Positions 1 through 8,678 of a stretch of 43,396 nucleotides of DNA are shown in pieces. Both the position numbers and the translations under genes were made by a program. This DNA comes from an uncultured Sphingomonadaceae bacterium. GTDB lineage: Bacteria; Pseudomonadota; Alphaproteobacteria; Sphingomonadales; Sphingomonadaceae. Every line of letters starts with the position of its first letter. Positions within the stretch are counted from its first letter, which is position 1. The notes under the pieces are model-generated. The model did no database searches. It was not told the DNA's origin and saw only the letters and a list, made by a program, of their open reading frames with translations. The stretch lies in contig CADCVW010000090.1 of NCBI GenBank assembly GCA_902806235.1, positions 1-43,396 on the forward strand, read 5' to 3'.

Positions 1-913
1 GCGAGGCGCGCAGGCGGGGGTAGCCGGCCGCGGCATCGGCGAGGAGCGCACGGACGGGGGCACCCTCCTTCACCTCCGCCAGCACGCGGCGCATCTCCGC
101 GCGCGCGTCCTCGCCTACCATGCGACGGCCCCCGAGCAACGCCCCGAACTCGGCGGTGTTGGAGATCGCCTCGCGCATCCCGGCGATGCCCTTCGCGTAG
201 AGCAGGTCGGCGAGCAGCTTCACCTCCGTCACGCATTCGAGGTAGGCGATCTCCGGCGAGAAGCCCGCGTGGACCAGCGTGTCGTAGCCCGCCGTGATCA
301 GTTCCGGCACCGCGCCCCACAACACCGCTTGCTCGTTGAACAGGTCGGCCTCGCATTCCTCGGCGAAGCTCGTCTCCAGCACCGCCGCGCGGCCCGCGCC
401 GAGCGCGCAGGCGTAGGAAAGCGCGGTCGCGCGGGCGTGGCCGGAGGTGTCCTGCGCCACCGCGATCAGCGCCGGGAGCCCGCGCCGAGCCTCATACTCG
501 CTCCGCACCGCGCGGCCCGGCCCCTTGGGCGCGGCCATCACCACGTCGAGGTCAGGGCGCGGCTCGATCAACCGGTAATGGATCGCCAGCCCATGCGCGA
601 AGAGCAGCGTCGCGCCCGGCTCGAGCACGCTCGCGAGCTCGTCGCGGTAGATGGCGCCATGCGTTTCGTCGGGCGCGAGCAGCGCGACGATGTCGGCTCC
701 GGCCGCGGCGTCCGCCACCGGCGTCGGGCGGAAACCGTCCGCCCGCGCGCGATCCCCGCTCTGCGCGCCTGGGCGCAGGCCGACGACGACGTCCGCGCCC
801 GAGTCGCGCAGGTTGAGAGCGTGCGCGCGACCTTGGCTCCCGTAGCCGACCACCGCGACGCGCTTGTCTGTGAGGAGCGCCGGATCGGCGTCGGCGTCGG
901 TGAGGATGCGCAT
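1..913 (-). CDS. ilvC: Ketol-acid reductoisomerase, C-terminus cut by window edge
   Basis: Catalyses the NADPH- and Mg-dependent isomerisation and reduction of acetolactate or acetohydroxybutyrate in valine, leucine and isoleucine synthesis (cytosol). The frame is open from ATG at 913 to the window start, 304 codons, so only about the last 30-40 residues of a class I enzyme are missing. The N-terminal Rossmann motif GYGSQGRAHALNL lies at residues 23-35. A central AAPKGPG motif is present. The knotted C-terminal domain shows the metal-binding DLFNEQAVL segment and an ECVTEVKLLADLLYAKGI helix. The gene begins 9 nt after the miaA stop on the same strand, so the two are probably cotranscribed. 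The start is the first ATG ahead of the dinucleotide fold. The stop lies outside the window. Confidence 0.95.
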   Translation of the reverse strand, partial: MRILTDADADPALLTDKRVAVVGYGSQGRAHALNLRDSGADVVVGLRPGAQSGDRARADGFRPTPVADAAAGADIVALLAPDETHGAIYRDELASVLEPGATLLFAHGLAIHYRLIEPRPDLDVVMAAPKGPGRAVRSEYEARRGLPALIAVAQDTSGHARATALSYACALGAGRAAVLETSFAEECEADLFNEQAVLWGAVPELITAGYDTLVHAGFSPEIAYLECVTEVKLLADLLYAKGIAGMREAISNTAEFGALLGGRRMVGEDARAEMRRVLAEVKEGAPVRALLADAAAGYPRLRAS

Positions 914-922
914 GAGGCCTTC

Positions 923-1864
923 CTAGCCGAGCACTGAGGCGAAGTGCAGCCCGAGCGCGCGTTCGAAGTCCGCCGCTATTTCGAGCGGCTCGGGATGGCG
1001 CGGCCAGTCCGCAGGCGGTTGATGCGCGAACCAGGTCGTCTGGCGCTTGACGTACTGGCGGGTGGCGGCCTGGCCCTGCGCCACCGCCTCCTCCAGCCCG
1101 ACACCGCCGGCCAGGTGGCGTAGCAGCGGCGGCAGACCGATCGCGCGCATTGCGGGCAGCTCGGGCGGGAGACCGCGAGCGGCTAGCGCTTTCGCCTCCG
1201 CCAGCCCGCCGTCGCACACCATCGCCGCGTAGCGCGCGTCCGCCCGCGCGCGCAGCCGATCGCGGGGCGGGAGGAGCAGCAAGGGGTGGAGCGCGACGCG
1301 GCCCGCGATCCCGCCAGCCCGCTCTGCCTGCCAATCGCCGAGCGCCCGTCCCGTCGAGCGCACCACCTCCAGCGCGCGCGCAACCCGTGCCGCGTCGTTG
1401 GGCGACAGCCGCGCCGCGCCCGCCGGGTCCGCCTCGCGGAGCTTCGCGTGGGCCTGCGCTACGGGCATGGCCCGAACCGCCGCGCGCACGCCGGGGTCGA
1501 TGTCCGGCACGGGCGCGATGCCATCGAGCAGCGTGCGCAGGTAGAGCCCCGTCCCGCCGACGAGGATGGGGAGCCGCCCGGCTGAGCGGGCGCGGTCGAT
1601 CTCCGCGGTCGCGTCCGCCGCCCAGTCCGCGGCGGAGCAGGCAGTAGCCCCGTCGCGGTAGCCGTACAGGCGGTGCTCCGCGCGCGCTTCGTCCTCCGCG
1701 CTCGGCCGGGCGGACAGGACGTGCAGGTCGCGGTACACCTGCACGCTGTCGGCGTTCACCACCACGCCGCCCGTCCGCTCGGCGAGCGCGAGCGCGAGCG
1801 CGCTCTTGCCGCTCGCGGTCGGTCCCGCGATAAGCGCGACCGGCGGAAGGATTGGTTCGAGCAT
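923..1864 (-). CDS. miaA: tRNA dimethylallyltransferase
   Basis: Transfers dimethylallyl from DMAPP to N6 of A37 in tRNAs that read UNN codons. The product is 313 aa, the usual MiaA length. A P-loop GPTASGKS is at residues 14-21, the conserved [11 protein letters not shown] at 37-47, then LVGGTGLYL and a C-terminal basic [13 protein letters not shown] stretch, all family signatures. The reading frame stays open upstream to 2143, but that part is the antisense of serB and has no MiaA similarity. The start is therefore ATG 1864, or ATG 1870 two codons earlier. Either one overlaps or abuts the start codon of divergent serB. ilvC follows 9 nt downstream. Confidence 0.95.
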   Translation of the reverse strand: MLEPILPPVALIAGPTASGKSALALALAERTGGVVVNADSVQVYRDLHVLSARPSAEDEARAEHRLYGYRDGATACSAADWAADATAEIDRARSAGRLPILVGGTGLYLRTLLDGIAPVPDIDPGVRAAVRAMPVAQAHAKLREADPAGAARLSPNDAARVARALEVVRSTGRALGDWQAERAGGIAGRVALHPLLLLPPRDRLRARADARYAAMVCDGGLAEAKALAARGLPPELPAMRAIGLPPLLRHLAGGVGLEEAVAQGQAATRQYVKRQTTWFAHQPPADWPRHPEPLEIAADFERALGLHFASVLG

Positions 1865-2741
1865 GCTCATCGCGACGCTGGTAGCAGCTGACGCCCTGTC
1901 GGCGGGAGACCTGTCGACCGCGGCCGACGCGCTTGCTCCGGCCGGCCTGTCGCCGAGCGCGCCGCGCTGGGTGGAGGAGGGGAGCGCCGCCGACGTGGCC
2001 GTGGCGGGCGATCGCGCCGCCGCGCGCGCCGTGCTGGAGGCCGCGCTGCCCCGCGTCGACGCCTTCGTCCAGCCGGCGGAGGGGCGCGCCAAGCGACTGC
2101 TCGTGGCCGACATGGACTCGACGATGATCACCGTCGAATGCATCGACGAGCTCGCCGACTACGCCGGGGTGGGCCGCGACGTAGCGGAGATCACGGAGAG
2201 CGCGATGCGCGGTGAGCTAGACTTCGTCGCCGCCCTGCGTGCCCGCGTCGCGCTGCTCGCGGGGCTGCCGGAGGCGGTGCTGGGGCAGTGCCTGCGCGAG
2301 CGGGTGCGGATCACGCCCGGCGCGCGCGCGCTGGTGCGGACGATGCGGGAGCGGGCGGGGGCACGGACTTGCCTGGTGTCCGGCGGCTTTACCGCCTTCG
2401 CCGCGCCCGTCGCAGCCGAGATCGGCTTCGAGGCGCACCGGGCGAACGTGCTGGAGATCGCCGACGGCCGGCTGACCGGGCGCGTGCTGCCGCCGGTACT
2501 GGGCGCGGAAGCGAAAGCGGAGGCGCTCGCCGAGTTGGCCGGGGAGCTGCCGCGCGAAGCCACGCTCGCGGTCGGCGACGGCGCGAACGACGTACCGATG
2601 CTCCAAGCGGCCGGGTTCGGCGTCGCCTACCGTGCTAAGCCGCGTGCGGCGGAGGCGGCGGACGCGGCGGTAAGGATCGGCGACCTGACCGCGCTGCTCT
2701 GGGCGCAGGGCTACCCGCGGGCGGCGTGGGCGGCCGGTTAG
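1863..2741 (+). CDS. serB: Phosphoserine phosphatase
   Basis: HAD-superfamily hydrolase for the last step of serine biosynthesis (phosphoserine to serine). The 292-aa product has the nucleophile motif D83-M-D85-S-T, an LVSGGFT motif II and the motif III/IV region [20 protein letters not shown], the order seen in SerB. The first ~75 residues are a short, poorly conserved N-terminal domain, as in many proteobacterial SerB proteins. The frame extends upstream to 1806, but that part is antisense to miaA. ATG 1863 is chosen because it opens the SerB-like region; a weak GGAAGG lies about 12 nt upstream, inside the opposing miaA gene. It converges on the DUF11/barrel gene, with 16 nt between stops. 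Confidence 0.93.
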   Translation: MLIATLVAADALSAGDLSTAADALAPAGLSPSAPRWVEEGSAADVAVAGDRAAARAVLEAALPRVDAFVQPAEGRAKRLLVADMDSTMITVECIDELADYAGVGRDVAEITESAMRGELDFVAALRARVALLAGLPEAVLGQCLRERVRITPGARALVRTMRERAGARTCLVSGGFTAFAAPVAAEIGFEAHRANVLEIADGRLTGRVLPPVLGAEAKAEALAELAGELPREATLAVGDGANDVPMLQAAGFGVAYRAKPRAAEAADAAVRIGDLTALLWAQGYPRAAWAAG

Positions 2742-2750
2742 ACCGGCCGC
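2730..2750. terminator. Hairpin between convergent serB and barrel-protein gene
   Basis: A perfect 8-bp inverted repeat (GCGGCCGG at 2730-2737, CCGGCCGC at 2743-2750) with loop TTAGA contains the serB stop codon and sits 8 nt before the end of the opposing gene. There is no U-tract, so calling it a bidirectional terminator is an inference from position and GC-rich symmetry. Confidence 0.4.
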
Positions 2751-2757
2751 GCCGCCC

Positions 2758-5700
2758 TCAGCGCGTCGCTGCCCCGCGGCCGAGCCCCGACAGACTCAGC
2801 TGGTCGAACTTCAAGCGCATGGTCGCGAACGGCCCCGAGCGGGTGTAGCGGGTGTCGCCGAAGTCGCGGTCGCGGAAGCCGAGCAAGTTCCAGCCGAGCT
2901 GCAGCCAGCCGTTGTCCAGCGGCGACAGGCCGATCGTCGGGCCGACGGCGAAGGCGCGGCTGCGGTCGCCCGCGCCCTGGCGGAAGGTGGCGGCGAGCCC
3001 GAGGTCGACCCGGGACGAGAGGTCGAAGCGGAGGTCGGCGCCGAAGAGGTTGCTCCAGCCCTTCACGTCGTCGTCGCCCAGCCGGTCGGACGCATAGCGG
3101 CTGCCCCAGAACAGCGCGAGCTCCGCGTCGCCGGAAGTTCGGTGGACCGACAAGCTGTTGACCAGTCGGCGCGAGCGAAGGTCGCCGGCGACGCCGAACA
3201 ACCCGCCGATGGAGGGCAGGGGGGAGCCGACCGACGCGTTGGAGACGCGGTCCTCGTGAATATCCAGCTTCTCCAGCCAGCTCCAGCCGTTGTTCGCGGG
3301 TCGGTGCGCCCAGCTGAGCTGGAGGTGCGCCGCGCGCGCCGCCGCGCCGTCGCTGCCGCTCGCGTCGAAGAAGGTCAGCAGCCCGCCCGCGGCGCTGCCC
3401 TCGCCGAGCTGGCGGATGGCGCCCAGCGTCAGCCCGTGGCGGTCGCCGAGGTCGCCCGCGCGGTATTCGGCGCGGCCGGTCGCGCTCCAGCGGCCGGCGC
3501 GGTACGTCGCGCCCGCCGTCACCGCCGTGAAGTCCTCAGTGAAAAGCGAGCCGTCGCCGACGAAGCCGCCGGTCGCGACCGGCTGGTCGGGGTTGAGCAC
3601 GCGCGCTGGGCCGACGCCGCCGAGCGTCCGGTTCGCGTCCACGCTGGCGTCCACCGTCCAGCGGGCATCGAGTTGCAGGCTCTGGGCGAGGCCGAAGGCG
3701 GCGAAGCTGCGCGGCCCGTATTCGGCGATGTCCTGCCGGTTAGCCGAGGCGGCGAAGCGCGCTCCGGCCCAGGGCTTGAGGTCGAAGCCGAGCCGCGCGG
3801 TGCGGGCGGACACGGCGTCGCCGTCGGCGATTTCGTAGCCGGCGACCAGCGTCGCATAGTCGGTCGCGCGGAAACGGGCTGAGAAGACATGGCGGCTCGG
3901 GAAGTCGACGGACGCGTCGCCGTCCAGCGCCAGTTCTGAGGTGGCGTCGAGCTCCAGCCGGTTGTTCAGCAGGCGCTGGGTGCCGCCGAGCTCGAGCAAG
4001 GTCGAGCGCGCGCCGCGGCCGTCGCGCAGCCGGTCGTCGGCGAAGATTAGGCCGGCGCGCAAGGATCGCTCCTCGCCGGCGTATTCGACCCGGGCGCGGG
4101 CGGCGAGCCGGCGAGCGTCGCCGTCGAGCTCGCGCTCGGTCCAGCCGCTCGCGAAGATTGCAAGGCGCTCCGTCAGCCGGACGCGACCGTCCGCACCGAT
4201 CTTCTGCCGCCCTTGCTCCGCACGGTTGGTCTGGCCGACGCCGAACCCGCTCTCCTGGCGGCGCGCGTAGGCGAGAAGGTCGACCCGAGGTCCGTGGTGC
4301 TCGGCTTCGACGAGTAGCGCGCTCGCGACGTCCTCGCCCTCGCGCCGGCTCACCGCGGCTTCCGCGCGCAGCTCGGTCGCTGGCGTCGGTCGATAGCGGA
4401 CGTCCGCGCCGCCGACCAGCGTCGCGCCCGCGCCACCCTCGGCCAGGGTCGCCTCCCCCGCGTCGCGGAAGGCGGTGGCACCGAGCTGCAGCCGGTCGCT
4501 CATCGCCCGCACCGTCGCGCGCCCGCCGGCGTGCCAGCGGCGGCCGGCGACCCCGTCCACCTCGTAGTCGACCACCAGGAACTGCGGGTCGAGGCCGCTC
4601 GTCCGGCTTAGCAGCGGGGCCTTGAGACGGATGGTGCCGCGGCGGTAGTCGATGTCGTAGTTGGCGTAGCGGACGAGTGGGCGCGTTTCGACGATCCGGT
4701 CGGAGCGCAGCCGGTCGCGCACCTCGACGCGCACGACTTCCGAGTTCGGCAGGATGCTCCCGGCCCCGAGGAGGTAGGGGCCGGACAGCCCGTCGCCCTG
4801 CAGCTCGGCCCGGCGGTGGCGCGTCGCGACGTCGGCAGCGAAGGCGGTGGCGGCGACGCGGCGGCCGCGGTACTCCGCCTTGCCGCCGTTTAAAGCGCGG
4901 GCGTAGCGGGTGAGCTGCGGTTCATCGAGTCCGGTCAGATAGTCACCGAATAGTGCGTAGAACTGTGGCCGCTCGATCCGGAGGTACAGCTTGCGGACGG
5001 AGGCCGCGTCGTAGCGACGCTCCGAACGATCGGCATAGACGGTGTAATAGGCGTCCGGATCAATCACCCCGGGGAAGCGGGTCTCGTCCTCGCGCTTGTC
5101 GCTGTCATACGATAGCGTCAACAACCACTTGCCGCGCACTCTTCCCTTGGCGTAGAGCGCCAGGCGGCCGTCGGTGAGGACGTCTTCGCCGTCGTCCGCT
5201 CGTCGTTCGATGCCGCGCGAAAGGCGGCGGTGGGCGACGGTGCCCTCCGCTACGCCAACGACGGTCCAGGCGCCCCGGCCTGGCTGGAGCCACAGGTCGA
5301 GCCGCTGACGGCGGCGGCGGTCGCCGTCCTGAAAATCGAACTCGACGGGCAGCGCGCCGGACGCGGTGGTGGGCTCGAGCTCGAGGTAGGCCACGCCGTC
5401 GTCGCCCTGGACGCGCCACGCGGGCGGCGTGCGCTCGAGCCCGGCCAGCTGGCGCGCCTGCTGCGCGTCGGCGGCGACCGCGGGATAATAGGGTGCCGGC
5501 ACGGCGAAGGCGCCGACCAGCCCGTGATGCACCGGGCGGCCGCGCCGGTCAGTGAACCGCACGGCGATTACTGGCCGTGTCACGCCGTCGGCGACGAGCC
5601 GTGAACGCTCGGGCACCAGCTGCGCGAACAAGGGCGCGGCGGAGAAATGGACGTCGCGCGTCAGCCGCTGGACGAGCGCGCCGTTAGCGTCCGCGACTTC

Positions 5701-7020
5701 GGCGGAGAGCCGCGTCCGACCTTTGTCGAAAGCCACGCCGCGCCACGTGCTGATCGCGACGAGGCCGTCGGCGCTCGTCCGGACGCCGTCGAACGCGCTC
5801 GCGTCGACCGGGCGGCCATCGCGGAACAAGCGCAGCTTCTGGCCGGGCAGGTGTTTGATCGCGACCCGCACCACGGGCGCGCGCGGGTTGTGGTCGGGCG
5901 CGGGGAACAGCCATTCGACACCGGGCCGCTGGTCGACGAGCCAGTCCGTCTCGCCGCCCGCGGCCGCGCCGTCGGCGGCGACGGCCGGGCGGGGGGGGTG
6001 CGTCGGCGCGTGGCCCGGCGCGGTCGCGCTAGCAGCGAGTCCCGGCGTGCCTTCCACCCGAAAGTCGACGCGCTTCAACGCGCCGCCGTCGCCCTCCACG
6101 AAGCGCGAGTAACCGCGGCCGGCGGCGCGGGTGTTCCGTTCGCAGTCGATGAACCGCTGGCCGGAAGTGAGCGTCGTGGGGTCGGCCTGCACGACGTGCA
6201 GCCCGGGCCGGACGCCCTCGAAATGGTAGCGGCCGTCGGTGTCGGTGACGGCGTAGCTGCCGTCCTCCAGCATCACGCGCACGTTCGGCACGCCCGGCGC
6301 GCCGCGCAGCGGGCAGGGGCCGGTCGACACGCGGCCGATGATCGTCAGGCGCTCGGCAATCTCGTCGCCTGCGATGCGCACGACCGCGTCGGCGCTCGCC
6401 TGACGCGCACCGCCCTCCACGGTGGCGACGTTCACCGCCGCGCCCGGCCGCGCGTCGGCCCGCACTTCGGCCGCGTAGCTGACGGTGACGGTGGCCGCGC
6501 GCGGCATCGCGGGCAGGTTGAGCGTGAAGCCGCGCCCGTCCGCGCGGAAGGCGAGGCCGCCCGTCGCGCCCACGACCTTCAGGCTGCCGGGCCGGAGCCG
6601 CATCACCTCCGGCAGCGCGTCGCGCAGGCGTACGGCGACGATCGTCCGATCCGTTTCCGCGTTGCGCAGCGTGATCTGGTAGCGGACGAGGTCGCCCGGC
6701 GCGGCCTCGGTCCGCGCGGCGACCTTGGTGATGTCGACCGCACCCTCGTCTGCCGCCGATTCCGGCGGCGGGACGAGCGAGCGCCAGCCCATCGCGATGC
6801 GGACCTCGTTGGAACGCTGCACGCTCGCTAGGGTCCGCCCGCCGACGCCGTCCCATTCGGCGCGCGCGATGTTGGTGATGTAGCGGGTGCCTGCGGTCGC
6901 AGCCGCCGCGAGCGGCGTCTGCCACAGGAGCAGCGGGGCCGCCGCGACGAACAGCGCCGCGCCGCCGGAGCAGACGCGGCGCCGTCCGCGGGCGCGAGGG
7001 ACGGGCGATACCGCGGGCAC
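2758..7020 (-). CDS. Large DUF11 / Cna-B-like outer membrane barrel-type protein
   Basis: A 1420-aa exported protein, last gene of a four-gene secreted-protein locus. GTG 7020 opens an arginine-rich, hydrophobic signal peptide (residues 1-40). Then come: a short module with AGTRYITNIARAEW (42-78) shared with two upstream genes; a DUF11-type Ig-like domain (about 95-217, PGDLVRYQITLRN); a Cna-B/SdrD-B-like fold (about 227-295, DGRYHFEGVRPG, cysteines at 236 and 293); a proline/alanine linker; an invasin-like segment near 466; and from about 600 a long run of alternating amphipathic strands rich in Arg, Asp, Tyr and Gly, which looks like an outer-membrane beta-barrel. I infer an outer-membrane location. 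The function is unknown; it might anchor or export the small DUF11-like proteins. GGAG lies upstream of the GTG; the preceding gene ends 27 nt before. Confidence 0.8.
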   Translation of the reverse strand: MPAVSPVPRARGRRRVCSGGAALFVAAAPLLLWQTPLAAAATAGTRYITNIARAEWDGVGGRTLASVQRSNEVRIAMGWRSLVPPPESAADEGAVDITKVAARTEAAPGDLVRYQITLRNAETDRTIVAVRLRDALPEVMRLRPGSLKVVGATGGLAFRADGRGFTLNLPAMPRAATVTVSYAAEVRADARPGAAVNVATVEGGARQASADAVVRIAGDEIAERLTIIGRVSTGPCPLRGAPGVPNVRVMLEDGSYAVTDTDGRYHFEGVRPGLHVVQADPTTLTSGQRFIDCERNTRAAGRGYSRFVEGDGGALKRVDFRVEGTPGLAASATAPGHAPTHPPRPAVAADGAAAGGETDWLVDQRPGVEWLFPAPDHNPRAPVVRVAIKHLPGQKLRLFRDGRPVDASAFDGVRTSADGLVAISTWRGVAFDKGRTRLSAEVADANGALVQRLTRDVHFSAAPLFAQLVPERSRLVADGVTRPVIAVRFTDRRGRPVHHGLVGAFAVPAPYYPAVAADAQQARQLAGLERTPPAWRVQGDDGVAYLELEPTTASGALPVEFDFQDGDRRRRQRLDLWLQPGRGAWTVVGVAEGTVAHRRLSRGIERRADDGEDVLTDGRLALYAKGRVRGKWLLTLSYDSDKREDETRFPGVIDPDAYYTVYADRSERRYDAASVRKLYLRIERPQFYALFGDYLTGLDEPQLTRYARALNGGKAEYRGRRVAATAFAADVATRHRRAELQGDGLSGPYLLGAGSILPNSEVVRVEVRDRLRSDRIVETRPLVRYANYDIDYRRGTIRLKAPLLSRTSGLDPQFLVVDYEVDGVAGRRWHAGGRATVRAMSDRLQLGATAFRDAGEATLAEGGAGATLVGGADVRYRPTPATELRAEAAVSRREGEDVASALLVEAEHHGPRVDLLAYARRQESGFGVGQTNRAEQGRQKIGADGRVRLTERLAIFASGWTERELDGDARRLAARARVEYAGEERSLRAGLIFADDRLRDGRGARSTLLELGGTQRLLNNRLELDATSELALDGDASVDFPSRHVFSARFRATDYATLVAGYEIADGDAVSARTARLGFDLKPWAGARFAASANRQDIAEYGPRSFAAFGLAQSLQLDARWTVDASVDANRTLGGVGPARVLNPDQPVATGGFVGDGSLFTEDFTAVTAGATYRAGRWSATGRAEYRAGDLGDRHGLTLGAIRQLGEGSAAGGLLTFFDASGSDGAAARAAHLQLSWAHRPANNGWSWLEKLDIHEDRVSNASVGSPLPSIGGLFGVAGDLRSRRLVNSLSVHRTSGDAELALFWGSRYASDRLGDDDVKGWSNLFGADLRFDLSSRVDLGLAATFRQGAGDRSRAFAVGPTIGLSPLDNGWLQLGWNLLGFRDRDFGDTRYTRSGPFATMRLKFDQLSLSGLGRGAATR

Positions 7021-7047
7021 GCTGTCGTCGTCCGCTCCGTTCCCCGC

Positions 7048-8139
7048 CTAGTTGACTTTGGCGTAGAACAGCAGCGTCTTGGCGCCGCTCGCCGCGATGT
7101 CCTCCAGCGTGGCGCTCACCGTCTGGCCGCTGTTGCTGCCGCCGGTCGTGCCGGTAGCCGGGTCGCACGTTCCGCCGGGGGCGGTGAGCCCGCCGTTGAC
7201 GCGAATGGGCAGCGCCTGGCCGTCCGCCGCGTTTCTGCTCACGAAAGCGAGGGTCGTAGGCAGCGTGTCCGATAGGGACACGTTGGTCGCGGCGGCGCTT
7301 CCGGCGGCGTTCTCCACCGCGATGCAGTAGCGGACGATCGCGCCCGGGATCATCTTGGGCTCGGCATATAGACTCACCGGATCCCAGAAGATCGTGCTCA
7401 GCTTCCGGACGGAGAGCGCCGCGGCGGCAACCGTATAGTCGTCCCGCGCGAAGCCGGCGCCGTCGCTGGCCGTGTTGCCGCCGGTCGCGTCGTCGGCGAA
7501 CACCGTGTCCTTGCCCGCCGTGTTCGCGCCGGCCGTCTGGGTGATCGTCGCGCCGAGCCCCGCCGCGCCGCCCTCGCGCGCGGTGGCGGTGAGCGTCACG
7601 CCGGCGATCGCCCCCGTCGCCAAGCCTAATGGGACGTTGGCCACCACGAACACCGTCCTGGTCGCGTCAGCGGCCAAGCCGTCGATGAAGCTGACCTGGG
7701 TGTCGGTCGCGCTGTTGAACACGCCGTCGCCGTTGTCGACCCACAGAAGCGGGGCGGTCACGTCGAAGGTGTCAGTGCCGCGCGGCGCGGCGCCGCCGCT
7801 CAGCTGCGTGACGCCCAGCGCGAAGTCGAGCGTTTCATTGGAGGAGTTCGTGACGTCGAACGCCGTCACTGCCGAGGTCTGGCCCGGCGACACGCTGGTC
7901 GTCCCGATCGGCGCGCGCTCGACCACGGTGAGCACGATCTTGCGGTCGACGACGAAGCTGTCGGCAGCGGTGACTTGATTCTGCTGAACGCCACCGACGC
8001 GGTAGTCGACCGACACAGTATTGGTGATGGTGCTGCCCGCCGCCGTGCCCGCCGCGTGGGTGGGCGACGCGAGGGCGAGCGCCATCGCCGTCGCGCTCGC
8101 CGCGGCGAGCGCGAAGCTCTTCTTGATCATGATCTTCAT
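7048..8139 (-). CDS. Secreted DUF11-like repeat protein (363 aa)
   Basis: Signal peptide at residues 1-29 (KK, then an Ala/Leu core ending SPTHA). The mature N-terminus AGSTITNTVSVDY (34-46) matches the start of two other proteins of the locus. An Ig-like domain follows, with a D135-N-G-D138-G loop that could bind calcium, then TRTVFVVANVPLG (161-172), and a C-terminal DUF11-like domain (about 240-363, PGAIVRYCIAVENAAGS) with cysteines 272 and 325. It aligns along its whole length with the 326-aa product of the first gene, so the two are tandem paralogues. The start is ATG 8139, with a second ATG three codons on. No enzymatic motif is visible; I infer a surface or secreted structural role. 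Confidence 0.75.
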   Translation of the reverse strand: MKIMIKKSFALAAASATAMALALASPTHAAGTAAGSTITNTVSVDYRVGGVQQNQVTAADSFVVDRKIVLTVVERAPIGTTSVSPGQTSAVTAFDVTNSSNETLDFALGVTQLSGGAAPRGTDTFDVTAPLLWVDNGDGVFNSATDTQVSFIDGLAADATRTVFVVANVPLGLATGAIAGVTLTATAREGGAAGLGATITQTAGANTAGKDTVFADDATGGNTASDGAGFARDDYTVAAAALSVRKLSTIFWDPVSLYAEPKMIPGAIVRYCIAVENAAGSAAATNVSLSDTLPTTLAFVSRNAADGQALPIRVNGGLTAPGGTCDPATGTTGGSNSGQTVSATLEDIAASGAKTLLFYAKVN

Positions 8140-8202
8140 CTCATCGGTTAAGGTGAGCGCCCGACTCCCCCGCCGGCGCTCGAAGCGGGTTCGCGCTCGG
8201 CC

Positions 8203-8661
8203 CTATTTGACGATCCCGCGGAAGCTCAGTTGGCCCCCGCCGCCGGCCGGGATGGGCGAGGCCAGCGTCCAGCGCACGTGGGTAACGTCGGTCGGCAGCG
8301 CCGCGCGCGGCTGGCCGTCCGCGCCCTTCACCTTCAGCGCAGCGAGCCGGCCCCAGCTGGTTCCGCCGTCCACGCTGACAATCGCGCCGTCGCCGGCCGT
8401 GAAAGACACAGACGCGGGGATCGGGTTGGTCACCGTGAAGTCCTGCGCGGGCGTCGCGCCCGCGTTCCGGTAGTTCAAGTGGAACACGAGCTTGTCACCC
8501 GGCACGACTACCTGCGGCTCCTCCAACGCCACGGTCGGGCGGCCTTGCGCGTCGAGCTTCTGCCGCTCCACCAGGACGGTGCTGGTCAGCGACACGGCAT
8601 CGGCGGCCCAGGCGGCGGCGGGCGACGCGACGGCGAGGAAAGTGAAGAAGAGTCTGGTCAT
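8203..8661 (-). CDS. Small secreted DUF11-like protein (152 aa)
   Basis: Signal peptide at residues 1-20 (MTRLFFTFLAVASPAAAWAA). A single Ig-like domain follows, with the DUF11 hallmark PGDKLVFHLNYRNAG (54-68) and VTNPIPASVSFTAGDGA (77-93). It lies 17 nt after the stop of the 326-aa gene and is followed by its larger paralogue. I chose ATG 8661 over the upstream TTG 8682, because the ATG has GGAG about 8 nt upstream and opens directly into the signal peptide; the TTG would overlap the previous stop. It lacks the shared N-terminal AGT-x-I-x-N module of the other three proteins. The function is unknown. Confidence 0.75.
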   Translation of the reverse strand: MTRLFFTFLAVASPAAAWAADAVSLTSTVLVERQKLDAQGRPTVALEEPQVVVPGDKLVFHLNYRNAGATPAQDFTVTNPIPASVSFTAGDGAIVSVDGGTSWGRLAALKVKGADGQPRAALPTDVTHVRWTLASPIPAGGGGQLSFRGIVK

Positions 8662-8678
8662 GGTTGGTGGCTCCGCGA

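Noticed and set aside
269-937. Plus-strand 222-codon open frame
   Set aside because: It lies antisense to ilvC; the product is Arg/His/Val-rich with no domain, typical of GC-rich shadow frames.
3142-3882. Plus-strand 246-codon frame inside the barrel-protein gene
   Set aside because: Antisense shadow with a skewed composition; the minus-strand frame has a signal peptide and recognisable domains.
5647-6831. Plus-strand 394-codon frame
   Set aside because: Antisense to the DUF11/barrel gene, Arg/Val/His-rich, with no signature.
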